A stretch of DNA of 39,563 bases from Bradyrhizobium sp. RD5-C2 (GCF_019972155.1 NZ_BOVL01000020.1:108782-148344), one strand, 5' to 3'. Counted from the first letter of the stretch, positions 1 to 7,535 are shown. Numbers and translations are program-made. Notes: generated by a model not told the origin, from the letters alone.

Positions 1-1
1 C

Positions 2-328
2 GACGCCGCGGATGGCGGGCTCGGCATGGTGCTGTCGGGGCTTGCCGGCGTCGCCGCCGCGCTGTTGGTCGCAATCCTGCTCTCGGCTTACTTCCGCAGC
101 GGCTATCGCTCGACGCACGACATCGTCAGGCACAGCCTCGCCACGGCGCTGGTGCTCGGCCTGCTCGGCTATGCGGCCTACGACATCGGGCACGATGCGC
201 TCACCTATCTCGGGCTCAACGCATCGCCGGCCGTGACGGGAACAATCCCGCCGAACACGGGGCTGCTCGGAGGCCGCGTCGCTCCGCCTGCCCTGCCCAT
301 CCCCTCGGATAAGCAGCTTGCGATCTAG
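2..328 (+). CDS. C-terminal part of a hypothetical membrane protein (5' end probably outside the window)
   Basis: The frame is open from the first bases. An ATG at 26 exists, but it has no ribosome binding site before it, so I treat the gene as starting at or just before the window edge. The visible part holds two strongly hydrophobic stretches (GLAGVAAALLVAILLSAYF, and LATALVLGLLGYAAYDIG) joined by a short basic loop, so it is probably an inner-membrane protein. The last 40 residues are rich in Pro and Gly and look unstructured. I do not recognise a family and assign no function. It is followed by a 126-bp gap with a 12-bp tandem repeat and a promoter-like site for the next gene. Confidence 0.6.
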   Translation, partial: DAADGGLGMVLSGLAGVAAALLVAILLSAYFRSGYRSTHDIVRHSLATALVLGLLGYAAYDIGHDALTYLGLNASPAVTGTIPPNTGLLGGRVAPPALPIPSDKQLAI

Positions 329-343
329 CGGCCTGCGCCGCCG

Positions 344-379
344 CATCAAACAAGACATCAAACAACGCATCAAACAGAG
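344..379 (+). repeat. three tandem copies of a 12-bp unit (CATCAAACAAGA-like)
   Basis: CATCAAACA starts at 344, 356 and 368, an exact 12-bp period, with variable last three bases in each unit. The array lies 76 to 111 bp before the metallophosphoesterase start. A 12-bp tandem duplication carrying the related CATTTCAAACAA, read on the other strand, sits at a similar distance before the oxidoreductase gene (2886-2909). Confidence 0.7.
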
Positions 380-428
380 CAGCGAAGAACACACTGAAAT
401 CGTCATCGTTCCGACTTTGCGCCGACGC

Positions 429-434
429 TATAAT
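429..434 (+). promoter_or_regulatory. -10 promoter element before the metallophosphoesterase gene
   Basis: TATAAT matches the sigma-70-type -10 consensus exactly in an otherwise GC-rich region. No convincing -35 box lies 16 to 18 bp upstream. A start about 7 bp downstream would give a leader of roughly 14 nt that contains the GAAAGGA ribosome binding site (441-447). Confidence 0.45.
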
Positions 435-454
435 TCGGCCGAAAGGATCGATGC

Positions 455-1291
455 ATGCCCCAGTTTCGCCTGACCCAAATCTCCGACACCCACCTCGCGC
501 GCCGCTTCAAGCCGCTCGTCGACAACTTTCATCGCGTCAGCGAGCACATCGACGCGACGCGTCCCGATCTCGTGCTCAACTCCGGCGACGTCGCGTTCGA
601 TGGGCCGACCAGCCGCGACGATCTGGTGTTCGCCAAGGAACTGCACAGCGCGCTGCCGGTCGATTGCCTCTATCTGCCGGGCAATCACGACATCGGCGAC
701 AATCCGACCGCGGTCGGCCCGGTGCCGGCGCAACTGCCGACCGAAGCAACGCGCCGCGCCTTCACCTCGGTGCTCGGCGAGGACCGCTGGCATTTCGACG
801 CCGCCGGCTGGCGCTTCATCGGCCTCAATTCGCTGATCATGAACACCGGCCTCGACAGCGAGGCCGCGCAGTTCGACTGGCTCGCCACAACGCTCGACAA
901 GGCGGTCGGCAGGCCGGTCGCGCTGTTCCTGCACAAGCCGCTGTATCTCGACGTGCCCTACGATGCCGAACGCGCCGAGACCGCGATCCGCTACGTGCCG
1001 CAGCCGGCGCGCCGCCGTCTGATCGAGATGTTCGGCAAGGTCGATTGGCGCCTGGTCGGCAGCGGCCATGTGCACCAGCGCCGCGACTACACGTTCGAGC
1101 GAGTCAGGCAGATCTGGGCGCCCTCGGCCGGCTTCATCATTTCAGATGCGCGACAGGAAGTGATCGGCGTCAAGGAAACCGGCCTGGTCGAGTACCGCTT
1201 CCAGCCGGACAGTTTTGAAGTGCGCCACATCAGGGCCAAGGGACAGGTCGATGTCGACCTGGACATGCTGCTCGGCAAGCAACCGGCGTAA
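455..1291 (+). CDS. calcineurin-like metallophosphoesterase
   Basis: This 278-aa protein has the full metal-binding motif series of the calcineurin-like phosphoesterase fold: SDTH at residues 10-13 (D-x-H), GDVAFD near 44-49, GNHD near 75-78, a single His in LFLHKP near 154 and GHVH near 204-207. These ligate a two-metal centre that hydrolyses phosphomono- or phosphodiesters. The layout is closest to cyclic-nucleotide phosphodiesterase (CpdA/GpdQ)-like members, but the substrate cannot be read from sequence. No signal peptide is seen, so it is probably cytoplasmic. The start at 455 is preferred because GAAAGGA lies 7 nt upstream; an ATG four bases earlier is in another frame. It ends 6 bp from a convergent small gene. 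Confidence 0.85.
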   Translation: MPQFRLTQISDTHLARRFKPLVDNFHRVSEHIDATRPDLVLNSGDVAFDGPTSRDDLVFAKELHSALPVDCLYLPGNHDIGDNPTAVGPVPAQLPTEATRRAFTSVLGEDRWHFDAAGWRFIGLNSLIMNTGLDSEAAQFDWLATTLDKAVGRPVALFLHKPLYLDVPYDAERAETAIRYVPQPARRRLIEMFGKVDWRLVGSGHVHQRRDYTFERVRQIWAPSAGFIISDARQEVIGVKETGLVEYRFQPDSFEVRHIRAKGQVDVDLDMLLGKQPA

Positions 1292-1297
1292 GCCGTC

Positions 1298-1546
1298 TCA
1301 GCTCCGCGCCGCGTCGTGCAGATCCTGCTTGATGACGGTGAGCAGCGCCTGCAGCGAGTCCTTGTTCGGCTGCTGCGCCGCCGGCGCGGGCTGCATGCGC
1401 AGCGTGGGGCGGATCGGCTCGGCGGCCGGCTCGTCCTCGACAAATTTCCCATGCAGGACGTCGTCGCGGCGGCCCATGACGAACATCGTCAGCCAATAGC
1501 CGACGGCGAGGAGAATGACCCCGAAAACAATAGCTTCAAAAATCAT
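1298..1546 (-). CDS. small single-span membrane protein, 82 aa, unknown function
   Basis: The protein begins with a hydrophobic helix (about residues 4-24, IFEAIVFGVILLAVGYWLTMF). A charged region follows, then a Pro/Ala-rich linker (about 38-60) and an amphipathic C-terminal helix ending LLTVIKQDLHDAARS. I chose the ATG at 1546 because it places the membrane helix at the N terminus; the open frame runs further upstream, but that extension has no hydrophobic or family-like character. The upstream AGGTGT is a weak ribosome binding site. It is convergent with the metallophosphoesterase gene. I do not recognise a family; an N-in or N-out anchor with a cytoplasmic tail is the most that can be inferred. 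Confidence 0.55.
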   Translation of the reverse strand: MIFEAIVFGVILLAVGYWLTMFVMGRRDDVLHGKFVEDEPAAEPIRPTLRMQPAPAAQQPNKDSLQALLTVIKQDLHDAARS

Positions 1547-1606
1547 GGCTACACCTGAAATATAGCCATATTGAATCAACTGCGCCGGGTTCCCCGTCAA
1601 GCAAAT

Positions 1607-1624
1607 GGGGGCCGAAAAGCCCCC
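1607..1624 (-). terminator. possible weak terminator hairpin after the oxidoreductase gene
   Basis: GGGGGC and GCCCCC pair across a six-base loop. Read on the minus strand, the hairpin lies about 145 nt beyond the oxidoreductase stop and is followed by ATTTGCTTG, a poor T-run. A second stem-loop (arms 1719-1728 and 1736-1745, 9 of 10 pairs) lies closer to the stop and could serve the same role. Confidence 0.3.
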
Positions 1625-1718
1625 AAGAGCCCGCCATTGTGGCGCTTTTGCTACTTTGTTGCGCGGAATGGGAGCTGAAATGTCCCGTTTTGACGCTCTT
1701 TCTTCATCCGAACCGGTG

Positions 1719-1745
1719 CCCATCCCGGATCAGGCCCGGGACGGG
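1719..1745. repeat. inverted repeat downstream of the oxidoreductase gene
   Basis: Arms CCCATCCCGG and CCGGGACGGG pair at 9 of 10 positions around a seven-base centre. It sits 22 bp beyond the oxidoreductase stop on the minus strand and may end transcription or be a decayed palindromic repeat. No T-run follows. Confidence 0.45.
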
Positions 1746-1767
1746 CTTCGCTCGAAAACGCTATCGC

Positions 1768-2790
1768 TCAGGCCTTGTCCGGCCCGATCCGGACCAGCTG
1801 CTTGCCGAAATTGGCGCCCTTGAGCAGGCCCATGAAGGCCTCCGGCGCGCTGTCCAGGCCCTCGGTCACGAACTCCTTGTACTTGACCTTGCCCTCGCGC
1901 ACCCACTGCGACATGTCGCGCAGGAAGTCGCCGTGCATGGCGGCGAAGTCGCTGACGATGAAGCCGCGGAAGGTCAGCCGCTTGGTCAGGATGTTGCGCA
2001 TCATCGCACCAGCCCATTTCGGCGCATGCGCCTCGGTGTCGTTGTAATGCGCGATCAGGCCGCAGACCGGAATGCGCGCGAACGCATTGAGCAGCGGAAA
2101 CACCGCGTCGAACACCGCGCCGCCGACATTCTCGAAATAGACGTCGATGCCCTTCGGGCAGGCTTCCTTGAGCTTCGCCGCAAGATTGGGATCGCGATGG
2201 TCGAGGCACTCGTCGAAGCCGAGCTCGTTCTTGACGTAGGCGCATTTGTCCTTGCCGCCGGCGATGCCGATCGCCCGCGCGCCCTTGATCTTGGCGATCT
2301 GCCCGACCGCCGAGCCGACAGCGCCGGACGCGGCCGCGACCACCACCGTCTCGCCCGCCTGCGGCTTGCCGATCTCGAGCAGGCCCGTATAGGCGGTCAT
2401 GCCGGGCATGCCGAGCACACCGACCGCGGTCGAGATCGGCGCGATCTTCGGATCGATCTTGGCGAGGCCCTTGCCGTCGGACAGCACATGCGTCTGCCAG
2501 CCCGCACGCGACAGCACGATGTCGCCCTTGGCAAAGGCCGGATTGTTGGACGCGACCACCTCGCTCACCGTACCGCCTTCCATCACCCCGCCGACCGGCA
2601 CCGGTGCAGCATAGGACGGACCGTCGGCCATGCGGCCGCGCATATAGGGATCGAGCGACAGCCAGATGGTGCGCAGCAGCACTTCGCCCGCGCCCGGTGT
2701 CGGCGGCGTGTAATCCTCGAGCCTGAAATTGGCCGGCGTGGGCTCGCCATGCGGGCGCGAGGCAAGAACGATGCGCTTTCCTTGGGACAT
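1768..2790 (-). CDS. NADP-dependent oxidoreductase, CurA / leukotriene B4 dehydrogenase-like (zinc-independent MDR)
   Basis: The 340-aa protein belongs to the medium-chain dehydrogenase/reductase superfamily, in the zinc-free branch that reduces the double bond of alpha,beta-unsaturated ketones and aldehydes with NADPH (curcumin reductase CurA, prostaglandin reductase). Family signs are LSLDPYMRGRM near residue 49, the long catalytic N-terminal domain, and the Rossmann nucleotide-binding motif AASGAVGSAVGQIAK near 155-170. The classical zinc-ligand Cys/His set is absent. The start at 2790 has GAGGAAA 7 nt upstream and matches the family N terminus; an upstream in-frame start adds residues without family character. 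It lies downstream of guaB on the same strand, but a repeat separates them. Its substrate here is unknown. Confidence 0.88.
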   Translation of the reverse strand: MSQGKRIVLASRPHGEPTPANFRLEDYTPPTPGAGEVLLRTIWLSLDPYMRGRMADGPSYAAPVPVGGVMEGGTVSEVVASNNPAFAKGDIVLSRAGWQTHVLSDGKGLAKIDPKIAPISTAVGVLGMPGMTAYTGLLEIGKPQAGETVVVAAASGAVGSAVGQIAKIKGARAIGIAGGKDKCAYVKNELGFDECLDHRDPNLAAKLKEACPKGIDVYFENVGGAVFDAVFPLLNAFARIPVCGLIAHYNDTEAHAPKWAGAMMRNILTKRLTFRGFIVSDFAAMHGDFLRDMSQWVREGKVKYKEFVTEGLDSAPEAFMGLLKGANFGKQLVRIGPDKA

Positions 2791-2885
2791 GCTGATTTCC
2801 TCTTGGGCTGATTGGTTCGTGGCGCACACGTAGTCATGCAATCCAGCTCCCCGCAAGGGAGATGGATTTGCTCTTTCGCACGCGC

Positions 2886-2909
2886 TTGTTTGAAATGTTG
2901 TTTGAAATG
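2886..2909 (-). repeat. perfect 12-bp tandem duplication (minus-strand unit CATTTCAAACAA)
   Basis: TTGTTTGAAATG occurs twice without a gap (2886-2897 and 2898-2909). It lies 96 to 119 bp before the oxidoreductase start and, in that gene's orientation, reads as two CATTTCAAACAA units. These resemble the CATCAAACAA units before the metallophosphoesterase gene at 344-379. Confidence 0.65.
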
Positions 2910-2946
2910 ACGGGCATCATTTCGAGACGCAGCTAACCGCTAGCGT

Positions 2947-3029
2947 CGTCATTCCGGGGCGATCCGATAGGATCGAACCCGGAATCTCGAGATTCCGGGT
3001 CTGGTCCTTCGGACCATCCCGGAATGACG
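2947..3029. repeat. palindromic repeat, family A, copy 1 (between guaB and the oxidoreductase gene)
   Basis: The ends CGTCATTCCGGG and CCCGGAATGACG are perfect 12-bp inverted repeats. Inside are three more self-pairing parts: GATCC-gata-GGATC (2961-2974), a perfect 22-bp palindrome centred on CTCGAG (2978-2999) and GGTCC-ttc-GGACC (3003-3015). The whole could fold as a cloverleaf. It begins 9 bp beyond the guaB stop. A second copy lies at 33938-34040. Confidence 0.85.
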
Positions 3030-3038
3030 TCGGTGGAA

Positions 3039-4529
3039 TTACACCCCGCCCGGATAGTTCGGGGCTTCGCGCGTGATCGTCACGTCGTGGACATGGCTCT
3101 CGCGCAGGCCGGCGCCGGTGATGCGGACGAACTCGGCCTTGTCGTGGAAATCCTTGATGTCCTTCGCACCGACATAACCCATCGCTGCCCTGAGACCGCC
3201 TGCGAGCTGGTGCATCACGTTGCCGACCGGGCCCTTGTACGGCACCTGGCCCTCGATGCCCTCCGGCACGAGCTTCAGCGTGTCCTTGATGTCCTGCTGG
3301 AAGTAGCGGTCGGCCGAGCCCCGCGCCATTGCACCGACCGAGCCCATGCCGCGATAGGCCTTGTAGGAGCGGCCCTGCCACAGGAACACTTCGCCGGGCG
3401 TCTCGTCGGTGCCGGCGAGCAGCGAGCCGACCATCGCGATGTCGGCGCCGGCGGCGAGCGCTTTGGCGAGGTCGCCGGAATATTTGATGCCGCCGTCGGC
3501 GATCACGGGCACGTCGGCCTTCTTCGCCGCCGCCACCGCATCCATGATCGCGGTGAGCTGCGGCACGCCGACGCCGGCGACGATGCGCGTGGTGCAGATC
3601 GAGCCCGGGCCGATGCCGACCTTGATGCAGTCGGCGCCCGCATCGATCAGCGCCTGCGCGCCGCCCTCGGTCGCGACGTTGCCGGCCACGACCTGCACGG
3701 CGTTGGAGAGCCGCTTGATGCGGTTGACGGCGTTGAGCACGTGCCGCGAGTGACCGTGGGCGGTGTCGACCACGACGACGTCGACGCCGGCATCGATCAG
3801 CCGCTCGGTGCGCTCATAGCCGGTCTCGCCGACCGTGGTGGCGGCGGCGACGCGAAGCCGGCCCTGCGCATCCTTGCAGGCCAGCGGATGGGCGACCGCC
3901 TTTTCCATGTCCTTCACGGTGATCAGGCCGACGCAGCGATATTGGTCGTCGACGACGAGCAGCTTTTCGATGCGATGCTGGTGCAGCATCCGCTTCGCCT
4001 CGTCCTGGCTGACACCCTCGCGCACCGTGACGAGGTTTTGGTGCGTCATCAGCTCCGAAACCTTTTGTCGCGGATCGGTTGCGAAGCGCACGTCGCGGTT
4101 GGTCAGAATGCCGACCAGCTTGCCCGGCACGTTCTTGCCCGCACCTGTTACGACCGGGATGCCGGAGATGCCGTGATCCTTCATCAGCGCCAGCGCGTCG
4201 GCCAGCGTGGCGTCGGGACCGATGGTCAGCGGGTTCACCACCATGCCGGACTCGAATTTCTTGACCTGCCGCACCTGAGCAGCCTGACCTTCGGGGTCGA
4301 AATTGCGGTGGATGACGCCGAGGCCGCCAGCCTGCGCCATGGCGATCGCCATCCGTGCCTCAGTGACGGTGTCCATCGCGGACGCCATGATCGGGATGTT
4401 GAGTTGGATCGCGCGGGTGACCCGCGAGCGAATATCGACTTCCGAGGGAAGAACGTCGGACAGACCGGGCTTCAGAAGCACATCGTCGAACGTGTAGGCT
4501 TCGCGGATAGCCTGAAATCCCGTGGCCAT
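3039..4529 (-). CDS. guaB: IMP dehydrogenase
   Basis: This 496-aa enzyme oxidises IMP to XMP with NAD+, the rate-limiting step of guanine nucleotide synthesis, in the cytoplasm as a tetramer or octamer. The TIM barrel begins at the N terminus (YTFDDVLLKPG, residues 12-22) and is interrupted by a pair of CBS domains (about 95-215). The catalytic loop GPGSICTTR carries the nucleophile Cys312, and the IMP phosphate site DGGIKYSGD follows at 345-353. Later motifs GMGSVGAM (394-401) and the flap YKGPV (431-435) are intact. The length is normal for the family. The start at 4529 has TAAGGAGT upstream and gives the usual bacterial N terminus; an in-frame extension to 4661 lacks family residues. Confidence 0.97.
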   Translation of the reverse strand: MATGFQAIREAYTFDDVLLKPGLSDVLPSEVDIRSRVTRAIQLNIPIMASAMDTVTEARMAIAMAQAGGLGVIHRNFDPEGQAAQVRQVKKFESGMVVNPLTIGPDATLADALALMKDHGISGIPVVTGAGKNVPGKLVGILTNRDVRFATDPRQKVSELMTHQNLVTVREGVSQDEAKRMLHQHRIEKLLVVDDQYRCVGLITVKDMEKAVAHPLACKDAQGRLRVAAATTVGETGYERTERLIDAGVDVVVVDTAHGHSRHVLNAVNRIKRLSNAVQVVAGNVATEGGAQALIDAGADCIKVGIGPGSICTTRIVAGVGVPQLTAIMDAVAAAKKADVPVIADGGIKYSGDLAKALAAGADIAMVGSLLAGTDETPGEVFLWQGRSYKAYRGMGSVGAMARGSADRYFQQDIKDTLKLVPEGIEGQVPYKGPVGNVMHQLAGGLRAAMGYVGAKDIKDFHDKAEFVRITGAGLRESHVHDVTITREAPNYPGGV

Positions 4530-4643
4530 TGCCAACTCCTTATCTGCGGCCGCAGCCGCGAGGGTCTTACGGATGAACGCTACCTGCGGCGACGCTCGCT
4601 GCGTCACCGTCGAATCGGCGCCCATCGGTGGGGTTGACGCTGG

Positions 4644-4671
4644 TCGATAGCATGGCGGCATGACGAATCAA
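4644..4671 (-). promoter_or_regulatory. possible guaB promoter
   Basis: On the minus strand, TTGATT (4671-4666) and TATCGA (4649-4644) are separated by 16 bp. This would give a leader of about 110 nt before guaB. The match to sigma-70-type boxes is only fair, and I saw no purine riboswitch-like structure in the leader. Confidence 0.3.
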
Positions 4672-4731
4672 AGTGTTTGCCAGCCATGCACAGGCTTTTT
4701 ACGGGCCGGTTCAGGGGACCCTGCAGCCCGC

Positions 4732-4977
4732 TTAGCGATATCCCTGCGGCGGCCCGTGCCGGCGGATCGCCTCGACCACCTCGCGGTGGCGCCGGTCCTC
4801 GCGCTTCATGTGGACCGCAATGACCGCATGGGCCGACGGCACCAGCAGCAAAACGTGGAAAAACAGGCCGAAAATCGCGCAAAACACGATCAGGACCAGA
4901 TTGAAGATAGCCGAAAACGGCTGTCCGTTCAGGAGCAGCCCGATCGGCGGCAGCAGAGCGGCAAGGACGTAGATCAC
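4732..4977 (-). CDS. small two-span membrane protein resembling the Pmp3/YqaE (UPF0057) family
   Basis: The 81-aa product has two hydrophobic segments (about residues 2-15 and 23-46). The pattern LLPPIGLLL, then NLVLIVF and a GLFFHVLLLV stretch, recalls Pmp3/YqaE proteolipids, whose core is a PPxG turn followed by an N-x-x-L helix and a G-x-x-HA end. The tail is long and very basic/acidic (MKREDRRHREVVEAIRRHG), unlike the shortest members. I prefer the GTG start at 4977, which has TGAGG 6 nt upstream; the open frame allows a 94-aa form from GTG at 5016. Family members are linked to membrane potential and salt stress. The assignment is by pattern only. Confidence 0.6.
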   Translation of the reverse strand: MIYVLAALLPPIGLLLNGQPFSAIFNLVLIVFCAIFGLFFHVLLLVPSAHAVIAVHMKREDRRHREVVEAIRRHGPPQGYR

Positions 4978-5113
4978 GGCACACCTCAGGCGCTGGCGGA
5001 TGCATAGCAGCGTCACGCAGGATTTAGGGCGTTTGCCCGGTTCCGCAATAGCGTGGTCCGGGGCAGGATGATATGGCCCCCTCGCCCGCCTTTTTCAGCA
5101 CGGCTGTCCTATT

Positions 5114-6604
5114 TTGATAAACAAACAACGCCTGATCCCGCTCATCGTCGCTACCGCCCTGTTCATGGAAAACATGGACTCGACGGTGATTGCGACCTCG
5201 CTGCCGGCGATCGCCGCCGATATCGGCACCAGCCCCCTGACGCTGAAGCTTGCGATCACGTCCTATCTGCTGTCGCTCGCGGTGTTCATCCCGGCCAGTG
5301 GCTGGACCGCGGACCGCTTCGGCGCCCGCATCGTGTTTGCCGCCGCCGTCGCCGTGTTCATGCTGGGCTCGATCGGCTGCGCGCTGTCCTCCTCGGTGAC
5401 CGATTTCGTGTTCGCTCGCATCCTGCAGGGCCTCGGCGGAGCGATGATGACCCCGGTCGGGCGGCTAGTGCTGCTGCGCTCGGTCGACAAGAGTGCGCTG
5501 GTCAACGCGATGGCCTGGGTGACGGTGCCGGCGCTGATCGGCCCGGTGATCGGGCCGCCGCTCGGCGGCTTCATCACCACCTATTTCTCCTGGCACTGGA
5601 TCTTCCTGATCAACATCCCGATCGGGCTGCTCGGCATCTTCCTGGCGCTGAAATATATCGACCCGATCAAGAGCGAGGACCCTGAACGTTTCGACCTGGT
5701 GGGCCTGGTGCTCGCCGGCATCGGGCTCGCCGGCATCGCCTTCGGGCTGTCGGTCGCAGGCCTCAATCTGTTGCCGTGGCCGATCGTCGCCGGCCTGGTC
5801 GGGGTCGGCACGGTGTCGATGACGCTCTACCTCATCCACGCCCGGCGCACCGGTTCGCCGGTGCTCGATTTCGGGCTGCTGCGGCTGCCGACCATGCGGG
5901 CCTCGATCGTCGGCGGCTTCCTATTCCGGCTCGGCATCGGCGCGCTGCCGTTCCTGCTGCCGCTGCTGATGCAGGTCGGCTTCGGCCTGTCGCCGTTCCA
6001 GTCTGGTCTTGTCACCTTTGCCTCGGCGGTCGGCGCCATGGGCATGAAGACGCTGGCGGCACGCATCATCAAGGCCTTCGGCTTCCGCAACATGATGACG
6101 GCGAATGCGGTGGTCAGCTCGGCCTTCCTCGCCGCCTGCGCCCTGTTCACGATCTCGACGCCGCTGATGCTGATCTTCACCATCCTGGTGGTCGGTGGTT
6201 TCTTCCGCTCGCTGCAATTCACCGCGATCAACACCGTGGCCTACGCCGAGGTCGAGGCGCCGCAGATGAGCCGCGCCACTACCCTCGTCAGCGTCAACCA
6301 GCAGCTCGCGGTGTCCGCGGGCGTCGCCGTCGGTGCGTTCTCGGTCGAGACCACGCTGGCGCTGCATCACCAGACCGAGCTGTCCGCCGACGTGTTCGGA
6401 CCGGCGTTCATCGTGGTGTCGCTGATCTCGGCAGCGTCCGCCTGGTTCTTCTGGCAAATGCCGGTTGATGCCGGCAACGAAATCGCCGGCCGCAAGGCGA
6501 TCGACATCTCGAGCCGCAAGGGTGCCGAGAAGCGCGCCGCCACTGACGCCGTCAAGGCAGCGACCGAGGACACGCAGAACGCGCGGGATCAGCGGCTGGG
6601 GTAG
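5114..6604 (+). CDS. MFS transporter, DHA2 (EmrB/QacA-like) drug exporter
   Basis: This 496-aa protein is hydrophobic throughout and has the marks of the 14-helix drug:proton antiporter family 2: MDSTVIATSLPAIA in the first helix (D-S/T-T-I-V-N motif), a GWTADRFGAR loop (motif A), RILQGLGGAMM (motif B) and GPVIGPPLGGFI (motif C, the antiporter signature). It should export small toxic compounds by proton antiport at the inner membrane; the substrate is unknown and no EmrA partner lies beside it. The only in-frame start before the first helix is TTG at 5114, with no clear ribosome binding site, because an in-frame stop lies at 5069. The first internal ATG (5165) would cut into helix 1. Confidence 0.88.
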   Translation: MINKQRLIPLIVATALFMENMDSTVIATSLPAIAADIGTSPLTLKLAITSYLLSLAVFIPASGWTADRFGARIVFAAAVAVFMLGSIGCALSSSVTDFVFARILQGLGGAMMTPVGRLVLLRSVDKSALVNAMAWVTVPALIGPVIGPPLGGFITTYFSWHWIFLINIPIGLLGIFLALKYIDPIKSEDPERFDLVGLVLAGIGLAGIAFGLSVAGLNLLPWPIVAGLVGVGTVSMTLYLIHARRTGSPVLDFGLLRLPTMRASIVGGFLFRLGIGALPFLLPLLMQVGFGLSPFQSGLVTFASAVGAMGMKTLAARIIKAFGFRNMMTANAVVSSAFLAACALFTISTPLMLIFTILVVGGFFRSLQFTAINTVAYAEVEAPQMSRATTLVSVNQQLAVSAGVAVGAFSVETTLALHHQTELSADVFGPAFIVVSLISAASAWFFWQMPVDAGNEIAGRKAIDISSRKGAEKRAATDAVKAATEDTQNARDQRLG

Positions 6605-6613
6605 GTTCAGTCC

Positions 6614-6699
6614 CGTCATTGCGAGCGAAGCGAAGCAATCCATGCCTCCGCGTCTGCGGAACGATAGATTGCTTCGTCGCTACGCTCCTCGCAATGACG
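6614..6699. repeat. palindromic repeat, family B, copy 1 (overlaps the rlmE stop codon)
   Basis: Ends CGTCATTGCGAG and CTCGCAATGACG pair, and internal GCGAAGCAATC pairs with GATTGCTTCGT, so the 86-bp unit forms one long interrupted hairpin. The rlmE stop codon (6680-6682) and its last codons lie in the right arm. A close copy occurs at 15257-15339. Confidence 0.88.
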
Positions 6700-7381
6700 G
6701 CTGCTGCTGTCCCCGAAACCCCGTCGCCAGCACGTAGCGCTCGGAGGAATCCTGCCGGCTGGCGGACGGCTTGACGTGACGCACGCTGGCAAAATCGCGC
6801 TTCAGCTGTGTCACCAGCTCGGCGTCGGCGCCGCTCTGGAGCACTTTTGCCAGGAACGTGCCGCCGGGATTGAGCACCTCGCCGGCAAAATGCGCGGCGG
6901 TCTCGACCAGCCCGATGATGCGCAGCTGATCGGTCTTGCGGTGGCCGGTGGTGTTGGCGGCCATGTCGGACATCACGAAATCGGCGCGGCCGCCCATCAT
7001 CGCGATCAGCTTCTCGGGCGCGTCATGGTCGAGGAAGTCGAGCTGCGCGAAGGTCACGCCGGGGATCTCGCCCATCTCCAGGAGATCGATCGCGACCACC
7101 TTGCCCTTGCCGTCGGCGGCACCGGTGCGCTTGGCCGCGATCTGGCTCCAGCCGCCGGGCGCAGCGCCAAGGTCGACGACGGTCATGCCCGGCTTGAGCA
7201 GGCGATATTTGTCGTCGATCTCGAGCAGCTTGAACGCCGCGCGCGAGCGATAGCCCAACGCCTTGGCCTTGGCGACGTAGGGATCGTTGAGCTGGCGCTC
7301 GAGCCAGAGTTTTGACGACAGCTTTCGCTTGCCGCCGCTCTTGACCGTGACGTGCAGCCGCCCGGTGGTGTCTTTCGCCAT
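6680..7381 (-). CDS. rlmE: 23S rRNA 2'-O-methyltransferase (U2552), RlmE/FtsJ
   Basis: The 233-aa protein methylates the ribose 2'-OH of U2552 in the A-loop of 23S rRNA using S-adenosylmethionine, late in 50S assembly. The SAM-binding motif VVDLGAAPGGWSQ covers residues 68-80, and the K-D-K-E catalytic tetrad is complete at Lys51 (RAAFKLLE), Asp139 (VMSDMA), Lys179 (FLAKVLQ) and Glu214 (SSERYV). The last residues QPSLRGA and the stop codon are encoded by the arm of a dispersed palindromic repeat, so the tail after GFRG is not ancestral sequence. It follows ppx on the same strand, separated by a repeat-filled 167-bp gap that also forms its leader. Confidence 0.95.
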   Translation of the reverse strand: MAKDTTGRLHVTVKSGGKRKLSSKLWLERQLNDPYVAKAKALGYRSRAAFKLLEIDDKYRLLKPGMTVVDLGAAPGGWSQIAAKRTGAADGKGKVVAIDLLEMGEIPGVTFAQLDFLDHDAPEKLIAMMGGRADFVMSDMAANTTGHRKTDQLRIIGLVETAAHFAGEVLNPGGTFLAKVLQSGADAELVTQLKRDFASVRHVKPSASRQDSSERYVLATGFRGQQQPSLRGA

Positions 7382-7390
7382 TCCATTTTC

Positions 7391-7535
7391 TCTTCTCCCT
7401 CGCCCCGCTCTTGCGGGGAGAGGGTTGGGGTGAGGGGCTGCTTCCGCAATGAAGGTGAGAGATGCTTTCGTGGAGAGTCCCCCTCACCCGGATTGCATTG
7501 ACATGCAATCCGGCCTCTCCCCGCAAGCGGGGCGA
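7391..7535. repeat. palindromic repeat, family C, copy 1 (between ppx and rlmE)
   Basis: A composite of hairpins: CGCCCCGC-tctt-GCGGGGAG (7401-7420), GGATTGCA-ttgaca-TGCAATCC (7490-7511) and CCCCGC-aa-GCGGGG (7519-7532). GGGGTGAGGGG on the left is inverted to CCCCTCACCC on the right. It starts 9 bp before the rlmE start codon on the minus strand, so the rlmE leader and any purine-rich ribosome binding site (GAGGGAGAAGAG) come from the element. Confidence 0.75.

Noticed and set aside
3024..4637. Plus-strand open frame of 537 codons across guaB
   Set aside because: Antisense to guaB with no recognisable domain; the minus-strand product is a complete IMP dehydrogenase.
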